A DNA stretch of 6,448 nt from Dialister sp. CAG:486. Its GTDB lineage: Bacteria > Bacillota > Negativicutes > Veillonellales > Dialisteraceae. The stretch covers positions 1-6,448 of the forward strand of contig FR879455.1 in NCBI GenBank assembly GCA_000434475.1, in the 5' to 3' direction. The position numbers and the translations under genes were made by a program. This document shows positions 1-4,765 of the stretch, in pieces. Each line of letters starts with the position of its first letter. The stretch's first letter is position 1. The notes below the pieces were generated by a model. That model saw only the letters and a list, made by a program, of their open reading frames with translations. It had not been told where the DNA came from and did no database searches.

Positions 1-89
1 ACGCGAAAATGAGATGATCGTTATTTCACATCGCCTTTTTGGATGGGAATGGGAATATCCCCCGGCCGCTGGCTGCTGCCTGTCATTTC

Positions 90-98
90 TGCTATACT
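90..98 (+). promoter_or_regulatory. Extended -10 promoter for the small toxin-like gene
   Basis: The sequence TGC-TATACT is a good extended -10 element (TGn at 90-92, hexamer at 93-98). The -35 position at 17-bp spacing (70-75, TGGCTG) is a poor match to TTGACA, so the promoter would lean on the extended -10. Transcription would begin near 105, giving a 5' leader of about 48 nt before the ATG at 153. With the terminator ending near 312, the mRNA would be about 208 nt. Confidence 0.6.
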
Positions 99-103
99 AA
101 TTG

Positions 104-145
104 CGTCACACTGCAACTCCCCGGAGAATCGTGACGGGAGGGAGG
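104..145 (+). promoter_or_regulatory. Structured 5' leader of the toxin-like mRNA with a very strong SD
   Basis: CGTCAC at 104-109 is the exact reverse complement of GTGACG at 131-136, so the transcript can form a helix right at its predicted 5' end. Alternatively, CTCCC at 117-121 can pair with GGGAG at 136-140, the first part of the purine-rich SD tract GGGAGGGAGG (136-145). The two pairings exclude each other. The SD lies 7 nt before the ATG at 153. In the pAD1 par system, RNA I also has 5' structures that stabilise it and hide the ribosome site. That parallel is inference; the complementary segments are seen directly. Confidence 0.45.
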
Positions 146-152
146 CACCTGT

Positions 153-239
153 ATGGAAAGTATATTCACATTTTTGATTTCTGTCGCAGCAAGTATCGTA
201 GCCTACTATATTTGCAAATGGCTTGACGGAAATTACTAG
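153..239 (+). CDS. 28-residue hydrophobic peptide, putative type I toxin (Fst-like in design)
   Basis: The ATG at 153 follows the SD tract at 136-145 by 7 nt, and TAG at 237-239 closes a 28-codon frame. The peptide has one acidic N-terminal residue (E2), a single hydrophobic segment at about residues 4-21 (rich in I, F, V, A and Y) and a short polar tail, K22-W-L-D-G-N-Y28. One membrane helix with a WLD-type tail is the usual shape of Firmicutes type I toxins such as Fst, which depolarise or disturb the membrane when overproduced. It lacks the internal proline of Fst and is not an obvious sequence homologue, so the toxin call rests on architecture: own promoter, structured leader, shared bidirectional terminator, and a convergent antisense RNA carrying a repeat of the start-codon region. 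It could instead be a harmless small membrane protein. I am fairly sure it is translated and less sure that it is toxic. Confidence 0.7.
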   Translation: MESIFTFLISVAASIVAYYICKWLDGNY

Positions 240-261
240 CAGTGCTTGATAAGCCTACATC

Positions 262-310
262 AAGAAAGAACCCCTATGAGATGTACGAGATCTCATAGGG
301 GTTCTTTCTT
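262..310. terminator. Perfect 21-bp stem, bidirectional intrinsic terminator
   Basis: The arms at 262-282 and 290-310 are perfect reverse complements over 21 bp, with a 7-nt loop at 283-289. On the + strand the distal arm ends in a T-rich tract (TTCTTTCTTTT, 302-312), and by symmetry the - strand arm also ends TTCTTTCTT. It can therefore stop both the toxin mRNA and the convergent small RNA. The - strand loop reads CTCGTAC, which contains CUCG, a match to the YUNR U-turn pattern used for antisense RNA loop contacts; this pattern is short and could arise by chance. Confidence 0.88.
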
Positions 311-312
311 TT

Positions 313-338
313 GGCACCACATGGGTATATTCACATTT
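313..338. repeat. Split direct repeat of the toxin start region
   Basis: Three blocks occur in the same order at 144-173 and at 313-338: GGCACC, ATGG (the start codon block) and GTATATTCACATTT. The block gaps differ (3 and 3 nt in the toxin copy, 2 and 0 nt here). One copy lies in the toxin mRNA and the other beyond the terminator, inside the predicted antitoxin. This is the same logic as the DRa/DRb repeats of the pAD1 par locus. Confidence 0.75.
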
Positions 339-348
339 GCCTATCCGT

Positions 349-377
349 ATCTTAGCACGATTCCCTCACTCCGTCAA
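349..377 (-). promoter_or_regulatory. Consensus sigma-70 type promoter for the antitoxin RNA
   Basis: Read on the - strand, the -35 is TTGACG (377-372), the spacer is exactly 17 bp (371-355), and the -10 is TAAGAT (354-349), preceded by TGC as an extended -10. No coding frame starts properly downstream before the terminator at 262-310, so the promoter seems to serve a small RNA. By consensus it is clearly stronger than the toxin promoter, as expected when an unstable antisense RNA must exceed its target. Confidence 0.75.
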
Positions 378-393
378 CGCCGTTTTTCTCCTA

Positions 394-415
394 TAAAATG
401 GCGGCGCAGCCGCCA
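394..415 (-). terminator. Terminator of the substrate-binding protein gene
   Basis: On the - strand, TGGCGGC (415-409) and GCCGCCA (405-399) form a 7-bp GC-rich stem with a 3-nt loop, followed by TTTTAT. It lies 26 bp past the stop of the binding-protein gene and 22 bp before the -35 of the antitoxin promoter, so it would shield that promoter from readthrough. Confidence 0.75.
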
Positions 416-441
416 CCTACATTTCCCATTCCTAGTTTTCC

Positions 442-1425
442 TTAGTATCCGCGTATCTGCTTTTCATCTGACAGATCGAAGAGATCTCCGTATCCCGCAT
501 TCGCCATCGCCTTCACCGCGTAGACACAATTCTGCGAGGCGGCGTAAATATAGCGGTCATCGATAGGAGCGATGTGCCGAGCCGCGCGCATCTGAGCGAT
601 CGCCGGATTTGCCAGAAAATCGTCCCGATATTTCCCTGCACCCGTCGTATCCGAGGAACGGTCGGTCGAGACGAAGAGCATATCCGGATCCGCCTTGACG
701 ATGAGCTCGGGCGAAATGGCCTGCCCATTCGCGCCGCCTGCCTTCTCGATCGCATTCTCCAGACGCGCCCGCGTCAAAAGCTCGTGGAACATCGAGCCGG
801 GTCCCCCATAGCGTGTCATCTGCGAGACCAGGTACACCACCGGCTTCTTGTCCGTACGCGCTCCCAGCGTATCATCCACCTCTTTCAGCTGGCGGTCCAT
901 CTCGCGGATCACATTCTCGCCGCGCTCCTTCTCCCCGACCGCCGCCGCAATGATCCGCACATCATCCTTCACCTGCTGGATCGAGCGAGGCCCGTCGATC
1001 ACCACGACAGGGATGCCCAGATTGCGATACATCGTGAGCTCCTCGCCCTTCGTGTATGTCGAAGCCACCACCAGATCCGGCCGCGCCTGCGTCACAAGCT
1101 CCATCGACAGCCCCGCGAGAGGAATGGTCATCGGGATATCCTTCGTATCCTCTGCGATATAGGAAATCGCCGGATCACGATCCGCCTCCGTCGCTCCCAC
1201 CAGATGATCCGCAGTCACGACACCCAGAAGCATCGTATCAATCGATGCCGAATTTCCCAAGATCCGCTTTGGCTTGCCGGGGATCTTCACTTCCTGCCCC
1301 GTCGCATCAACCACGGCATAGCTCTCTCCCTCACCGCTCATCGCTACCTGCTTCACCCCGCAGCCAGTCACAGAAAGGGAAAGCAGGAGCGCCAATCCCA
1401 GTCCCATCGTTTGATATATTTTCAT
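442..1425 (-). CDS. ABC transporter substrate-binding lipoprotein (iron-siderophore/heme/cobalamin class)
   Basis: A 327-residue extracytoplasmic receptor of the helical-backbone metal-receptor type (Peripla_BP_2, related to BtuF, FecB and FhuD). It would be lipid-anchored outside the cytoplasmic membrane and deliver a metal complex to a BtuCD-type permease. Visible features: a basic N-terminus and hydrophobic core at residues 8-19, a lipobox VTGC with the lipidated cysteine at C22, the family's typical opening DATGQEVKIPGKPKRI at about 40-55, and ISPELIVKADPDMLFV at about 237-252, the second-lobe signature. Length is normal. The start is set by AGGAGG at 1435-1430, 4 nt before the ATG. No permease or ATPase gene is adjacent, so the receptor appears as an orphan here and its partner must be encoded elsewhere. 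The substrate cannot be told from sequence. Iron-complex or corrinoid uptake are both plausible. Confidence 0.88.
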   Translation of the reverse strand: MKIYQTMGLGLALLLSLSVTGCGVKQVAMSGEGESYAVVDATGQEVKIPGKPKRILGNSASIDTMLLGVVTADHLVGATEADRDPAISYIAEDTKDIPMTIPLAGLSMELVTQARPDLVVASTYTKGEELTMYRNLGIPVVVIDGPRSIQQVKDDVRIIAAAVGEKERGENVIREMDRQLKEVDDTLGARTDKKPVVYLVSQMTRYGGPGSMFHELLTRARLENAIEKAGGANGQAISPELIVKADPDMLFVSTDRSSDTTGAGKYRDDFLANPAIAQMRAARHIAPIDDRYIYAASQNCVYAVKAMANAGYGDLFDLSDEKQIRGY

Positions 1426-1437
1426 GCGTCCTCCTAT

Positions 1438-1484
1438 GATAGAAATCTTTGTTGTTTCTAATCATAACATAAAAATACTGTCAA
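1438..1484 (-). promoter_or_regulatory. Possible promoter and operator of the binding-protein gene
   Basis: On the - strand TTGACA (1484-1479) is a perfect -35. The best -10 by sequence, TGT-TATGAT (1466-1461), is only 12 bp away, and the correctly spaced hexamer TTAGAA (1461-1456) is weak, so the exact promoter is unclear. An inverted repeat, TAGAAA (1440-1445) and TTTCTA (1455-1460) with a 9-bp gap, lies between promoter and SD. It could be a repressor site, which would fit metal-regulated uptake, but it does not clearly match a Fur box. Confidence 0.35.
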
Positions 1485-1492
1485 TGGCGAGA

Positions 1493-1519
1493 AAGAGGTT
1501 TCATAGGTTCTATAGGTTC
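1493..1519. repeat. Degenerate nonamer tandem repeat
   Basis: Three units of 9 bp: AAGAGGTTT, CATAGGTTC, TATAGGTTC. The core AGGTTC is shared with the cleaner nonamer array at 3714-3740, in the same orientation. It lies in the spacer upstream of the binding-protein gene. Confidence 0.5.
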
Positions 1520-1561
1520 CAAGGAGGGACGGCGCATAAAAATCAGAAGCGCCATGAATTT

Positions 1562-1726
1562 TAGGGAAACACTGATTAAATCATTGTCAGATTTCATTCT
1601 TGAATTTTTATACAATACAAGGAATTATTCGACGCGAATAGCGCGCTATTTAAGGAGAATAATGACGAAGCAGTGTATAAAAATTCTTATGAAATCTGAC
1701 TCTGCGATTTAATCAGCGTTTCCCTA
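1562..1726. mobile_element. MITE-like hairpin element with 53-bp arms
   Basis: The arms at 1562-1614 and 1674-1726 are near-perfect inverted repeats, differing by a few bases and compensating 2-nt indels. Both ends read TAGGGAAAC. The 59-bp centre folds further: ATTATTC (1624-1630) pairs with GAATAAT (1657-1663), around the perfect palindrome AATAGCGCGCTATT (1637-1650), whose midpoint coincides with that of the element. The whole 165 bp is thus one long hairpin with no coding frame. The outermost TA on each side could be a target-site duplication of the IS630/mariner kind, or simply part of the terminal repeat. It is AT-rich compared with neighbouring genes. It lies 46 bp beyond the HAD stop codon and could also end that transcript. 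A non-autonomous transposon relic is the best reading; the mobilising family is not identified. Confidence 0.65.
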
Positions 1727-1729
1727 GAT

Positions 1730-1746
1730 GAGAGGTACTCTCTTTT
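1730..1746 (+). terminator. Short stem with T run (weak terminator)
   Basis: GAGAG (1730-1734), loop GTA, CTCTC (1738-1742), then TTTT (1743-1746). It has terminator form only on the + strand, where no gene precedes it, and the stem is only 5 bp. It may be chance, or a stop for antisense transcription entering the HAD gene. Confidence 0.3.
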
Positions 1747-1787
1747 AGTCCCTAGCTACTCATCCCTAGTCACTAGTCACCAGCCAC
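1746..1787. repeat. Heptamer tandem repeat overlapping the HAD stop codon
   Basis: Six 7-bp units in a row: TAGTCCC, TAGCTAC, TCATCCC, TAGTCAC, TAGTCAC, CAGCCAC. Read on the - strand the consensus is about G[TG]GRYTA. The last HAD codons and its TAG stop (1775-1773) lie inside the array, so the repeat supplies the C-terminal tail. A second array of the same family lies at 6042-6083 on the opposite strand. Confidence 0.65.
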
Positions 1788-2420
1788 CGATCCTTCCAAA
1801 GCATCTGTCAGCACCTTGTACACGCCGACCGTGAGCGATGCGATCTCCTCCGTGACAGGCATGAGGTCGGGGATGAGGATCGGCTTCATGCCGGCTGCGT
1901 GCGCCGCACGGATGCCATTCGGACTGTCCTCAAAGACGTAGCAATCCGCCGGAGGGACGCCCAGTCTTTTCGCAGCCAGCAGAAAAATATCCGGTGCCGG
2001 CTTCCCGTGAAGGACTTCATCTCCGCTCACAACGGCAGAGAAATAGGACGTAAGGCCGCTGACAGACAGATTGCTCTCGATCTGCGCCCGCCGCCCGCTG
2101 CTCCCGATCGCCATGGGGATGCCGCATGCGTGAAGCGATGCAAGGATCTCTCGGCAGCCGGGCTTCAGAGGCACGCCGCATGCAAGCTCCTTTGCCACGC
2201 GCCGCTTGCACTCCCGCTGGATCTCCGTGCCATCCTTCACCCGATAATGCTTCTCGATGATGCGGTTCATCACCTCGCCCGAGGTGCCGCAGATCTCATA
2301 CTTGAAAGCATCCGGCAGTACGATGCCCCGTTCTTTTGCAATGGCATTCCAATACTTCTGAAAGACGGCCTCCGTATCAAAAAGCGTGCCGTCCATGTCG
2401 AAAATGACTGCTGTGGACAT
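1773..2420 (-). CDS. HAD-superfamily hydrolase, beta-phosphoglucomutase/phosphatase-like
   Basis: A 215-residue cytoplasmic HAD subfamily I enzyme. Motif I is DMDGT with nucleophile D8 and acid/base D10. A helical cap follows at about 16-85. Motif II is IGSSGR (S107/S108), motif III lysine is K140 in HGKPAPD, and motif IV is FEDSPNG with E164 and D165 for Mg2+ binding. This set is typical of sugar-phosphate phosphatases, beta-phosphoglucomutase and related clean-up enzymes; the exact substrate is not readable. I place the start at the ATG at 2420 because AAGGAG (2433-2428) lies 7 nt before it. An upstream in-frame ATG at 2456 would add 12 basic residues unlike the family and has no such site. 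The gene is 61 bp past pilC and likely shares its transcript, with no known functional tie. The last residues (VAGD) and the stop are encoded by a heptamer repeat array. Confidence 0.9.
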   Translation of the reverse strand: MSTAVIFDMDGTLFDTEAVFQKYWNAIAKERGIVLPDAFKYEICGTSGEVMNRIIEKHYRVKDGTEIQRECKRRVAKELACGVPLKPGCREILASLHACGIPMAIGSSGRRAQIESNLSVSGLTSYFSAVVSGDEVLHGKPAPDIFLLAAKRLGVPPADCYVFEDSPNGIRAAHAAGMKPILIPDLMPVTEEIASLTVGVYKVLTDALEGSVAGD

Positions 2421-2481
2421 GTTGATTCTCCTTGATCTGTGGAAACACGGGATCAATCACAGAGAGGCGATCCGCATTTCC

Positions 2482-3669
2482 CTACCCCAAATGACTTCCC
2501 GCCATCCGGAAAACGGGCAGCATGACCGAAAAGAGGACAAGCGCCGTGAGGCCGCCCACGAAGAGCAGCATGGCAGGCTCCGCGATATGGCGGAAATGAC
2601 GGAGCTTCTCCTCCGTTTCCGCCGTCATGAGCCTTGCTGCCTGATCCAGAAATCGCGGCAGCTCCCCGCTCGAAAGTCCCACCTGACAAAGCTCAAAGAG
2701 GAGCGGGAAACAGAACCCGCTTTCCTCCCATACGCTCGCAAAATTCTCCCCCTGCATCAGCTTTCTCTCCATACCGCGCACCTTTTCTTCTGCCACGTGA
2801 TTGCCCAGCACCTTCATGCTGGCGGCGAGCGCTTCCGAGAGCGGCTTTCCGCTTTCGAGGAAAGAGGACAGCGAAAGAGTGAATCGGATGAGCAGCAGAC
2901 GGCGATAAAAGGCAGAGCGGTAGAGCCACACTTCCTTTCGCCGCCGGCCCGCGCGCGTCCGAAGGTACAGCGCTCCGGCGATCAGGACAGCGAAGAGTAT
3001 AAGGCCAAGAAGCATCCCCCAGTGCCGAAGGAAAAGCCCCAGCGCCAGCCCCGCTTGGGCCGCCAGCGGCAGCGTGATCCCCAGCGTCTCGAAAAGCATC
3101 GCAAAGGACGGCAGGATGAAGAGCAGGATCACCAGAAGAAGCACCAGCGCGAAGGCAAGCACAAAGAGCGGATACGCCAGCGAACGCGAGAGGCGCCGCC
3201 GGAACAGATCCTCCTTCTCATAGTACAGCGCGATGTGTTTGAGGGCCGACGGCAGTGTCCCCGTCATTTCTCCCACTTCCAGCAGAGAAATAAAAAAAGA
3301 CGGACACCAGCCGCCCGCCGCAAAGCTCTCCGACAGAGAATGCCCGCTCGCGATCCGCTCTCTCGCAGTGAGGAGGAGCCTTCTCTCCTGCGGTCTTTCT
3401 TTCGACGCGAGGAGCGAGAGCGACTCCGTCACCGTCAGCCCAGCGGAAAGGAGTGCTGCCCAGGACGAAGCCAGAAGGGACAGCGCGCGGCGGCTTGCAA
3501 AAGGCCGCGCGCGGAAAAAACGATGCGTCTCTTTCTCCTCAAAAAGGCGGATGACCGACAGCCCTTCCGAGAAGAGGGCTGCCGCTGCTTCCCGCTTCGT
3601 CCTTGCCGCAAGGCTTCCTTCGTGGATCCCGCCCTCTTCGTCATAAGCCTTATAGTGAAATTGTTTCAT
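2482..3669 (-). CDS. pilC: Type IV pilus / type II secretion inner-membrane platform protein (PilC/GspF)
   Basis: A 395-residue polytopic protein of the T2SSF family, the platform on which the PilB and PilT motors act to add or remove pilin subunits. Two homologous cytoplasmic helical domains are seen at about 60-160 and 255-355. The first carries EVGEMTG (131-137) and the second the equivalent GLSSGELP (331-338). Membrane segments lie at about 165-190, 207-235 and 364-387, the usual three-helix plan. The N-terminal YKAYDEEGGIHEGSL matches the family's opening strand pair, so the protein is complete and of normal length. The start is backed by AAAGGA 6 nt upstream. It follows pilT by 96 bp, a gap filled partly with a nonamer repeat, and precedes the HAD gene. 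No pilin gene follows it here, although pilin genes often follow pilC. Confidence 0.93.
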   Translation of the reverse strand: MKQFHYKAYDEEGGIHEGSLAARTKREAAAALFSEGLSVIRLFEEKETHRFFRARPFASRRALSLLASSWAALLSAGLTVTESLSLLASKERPQERRLLLTARERIASGHSLSESFAAGGWCPSFFISLLEVGEMTGTLPSALKHIALYYEKEDLFRRRLSRSLAYPLFVLAFALVLLLVILLFILPSFAMLFETLGITLPLAAQAGLALGLFLRHWGMLLGLILFAVLIAGALYLRTRAGRRRKEVWLYRSAFYRRLLLIRFTLSLSSFLESGKPLSEALAASMKVLGNHVAEEKVRGMERKLMQGENFASVWEESGFCFPLLFELCQVGLSSGELPRFLDQAARLMTAETEEKLRHFRHIAEPAMLLFVGGLTALVLFSVMLPVFRMAGSHLG

Positions 3670-3713
3670 GAATGGTCCTTTGCTGTGGGAAATGAGTGAC
3701 TGATGACTTGGTA

Positions 3714-3740
3714 AACAGGTTCAACAGGTTCAACGGGTTC
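3714..3740. repeat. Nonamer tandem repeat between pilT and pilC
   Basis: Units AACAGGTTC, AACAGGTTC and AACGGGTTC occupy 27 bp, followed by a decayed fourth (AAAAGGGGT). The core is the same as at 1493-1519. Just to the left, GTGACTG and ATGACTT (3696-3709) resemble two units of the heptamer family. In the pil transcript the array lies in the 96-nt spacer before pilC. Confidence 0.7.
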
Positions 3741-3765
3741 AAAAGGGGTGGAAGAGGCGCACAAT

Positions 3766-4764
3766 TTATTCCAAACTCTTCAAAAGCCGTTCCCTTTCCC
3801 GTTCACTGATTCCCTTCATGGCATACATCGCCTGCTTCATCGTCCGCATCTGCGAAAGTCCCATTTCCATATACGACGGGATCTGCTCCTCCTTGCCCTC
3901 GCGGATCAGATGCGCGACGGCAGCGACATTCGTCAGGATCTCACGCAGGAGCCATGTCTCCTTGCCGCTGCGATAGAGCATCTGAGAAGAGACCGTCACG
4001 AGATTCGCCGCCAGAAGCCCCCGGATCTCCTCCTGCCGATCGCCGGGAAACGCATGGATGATGCGGGCAGGCACATCCTTCGCGCGCGTCGTGTGCAGCG
4101 TCCCCAGCACCAGATGCCCCGTCTCCGCCGCCGTCAGCGCCGCAGAGATCGTCTCGCTGTCCCGCATTTCACCCAGCGCGATGACATCGGGATCCTCTCT
4201 CAGCGCATCACGGATGCCCTGCGGAAAATCCGCCACATCACGCCCGATCTCCCGCTGATGGATGAGCGCCTTCTCCATAGGGATCACGTACTCCACCGGA
4301 TCCTCCAGCGTCACCACATGACAGGCTCTCTTCTGGCTGATCAGTGAAAGAATGCGCGCCATCGTCGTACTCTTGCCGCTTCCCGAAGAGCCCGTGATGA
4401 GGACAAGCCCGTGCGACAGCTGCGATACCTTCTCCAGCCACGTCCTGTCGGGATCCGCGCCGAGCAAAGAAAGCTCCGGCAGAATGCGGATCGCCGCCGA
4501 TGCCAGACCGCCGCTGCGATACAGATGCAGACGGCAGCGGACATTTCCCAAAGAAAACGCACTGTCCGCGCTTCCTGTCCGCTGATACACCGCCTGCCTA
4601 TCGGGAGGCACATAGGAAGAGATGAGCTCTGCAAAGAGCTGAGGCTCCGCGATCTCCTTCATCTTCTTCAGCGCCCCATAGACACGGATCATAAGAGGCA
4701 GCCCCTCGGTCAAGTGAATATCCGTCATGGCAGGATTCGCTGCCAGCAGTTTTTCTATATCCAT
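3766..4764 (-). CDS. pilT: Type IV pilus retraction ATPase PilT
   Basis: A 332-residue cytoplasmic hexameric ATPase that drives pilus disassembly and hence twitching and DNA uptake. The N-terminal PAS-like domain covers about 1-100, the RecA-like core about 110-270. Walker A is GSSGSGKST (125-133; the usual GPTGSGKST has P and T where S126 and S127 stand here, but the essential G125, G130, K131 and S132 are kept). The Asp box is VTLEDPVEY (151-159), Walker B is DVIALGEMRD (193-202), and the His box is TGHLVLGTLHT (215-225). Near the end, AHLIREGKEEQIPSYMEMG (284-302) corresponds to the AIRNLIRE-type element that marks PilT rather than PilB. There is no zinc-binding cysteine pair. The ATG lies one base after the pilB-like stop, with GGGGAGG (4777-4771) inside the end of that gene, so translation is probably coupled. 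Confidence 0.95.
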   Translation of the reverse strand: MDIEKLLAANPAMTDIHLTEGLPLMIRVYGALKKMKEIAEPQLFAELISSYVPPDRQAVYQRTGSADSAFSLGNVRCRLHLYRSGGLASAAIRILPELSLLGADPDRTWLEKVSQLSHGLVLITGSSGSGKSTTMARILSLISQKRACHVVTLEDPVEYVIPMEKALIHQREIGRDVADFPQGIRDALREDPDVIALGEMRDSETISAALTAAETGHLVLGTLHTTRAKDVPARIIHAFPGDRQEEIRGLLAANLVTVSSQMLYRSGKETWLLREILTNVAAVAHLIREGKEEQIPSYMEMGLSQMRTMKQAMYAMKGISERERERLLKSLE

Positions 4765-4765
4765 C

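Larger units (their letters stand above)
262..342 (-). ncRNA. Putative antitoxin RNA, about 80 nt (RNA II-like)
   Basis: A consensus promoter at 349-377 on the - strand would start a transcript near A342. It would run into the shared terminator and end near 262, giving about 81 nt. Its first half is the complement of a split repeat of the toxin start region. Positions 325-338 match toxin positions 160-173 (14/14), 321-324 match the ATGG at 153-156, and 313-318 match GGCACC at 144-149. The RNA can thus pair in trans with the segment from just after the SD through codon 7, with about 24 pairs interrupted by a small internal loop and a 3-nt bulge. It is also fully complementary through the terminator. 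This matches how pAD1 RNA II blocks Fst translation. No transcript data exist here, so start and end are inferred. Confidence 0.68.

Noticed and set aside
246..566. A 106-codon + strand frame after the small toxin-like gene
   Set aside because: It would have to be translated through the 21-bp terminator stem, and it overlaps the antitoxin promoter and the end of the binding-protein gene.
574..1461. A 295-codon + strand frame opposite the binding-protein gene
   Set aside because: It is rich in R, H and I with no recognisable fold and mirrors a complete lipoprotein gene with its own SD.
1531..1553. GGCGC/GCGCC inverted repeat with a 13-nt gap as a regulatory hairpin
   Set aside because: Only 5 bp with a large gap and no associated gene signal; too weak to call.
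1562..1726. The long hairpin as a dedicated intrinsic terminator of the HAD transcript
   Set aside because: The size, nested symmetry and TA-flanked matching ends fit a MITE better; it may still stop transcription as a side effect.
1746..1787. Tandem heptamers as a possible CRISPR array
   Set aside because: Units are 7 bp with no spacers, so they are a simple tandem repeat.
2421..2456. An upstream start for the HAD gene adding 12 residues
   Set aside because: The ATG at 2420 has AAGGAG at ideal distance and places the DxD motif where the family has it; the longer N-terminus is basic and unlike the family.
2386..3699. A 437-codon open frame on the + strand opposite pilC
   Set aside because: It is antisense to a clear T2SSF gene, is dominated by R, E, Q, K and H as expected from the mirror of a GC-rich hydrophobic gene, and has no SD or domain.
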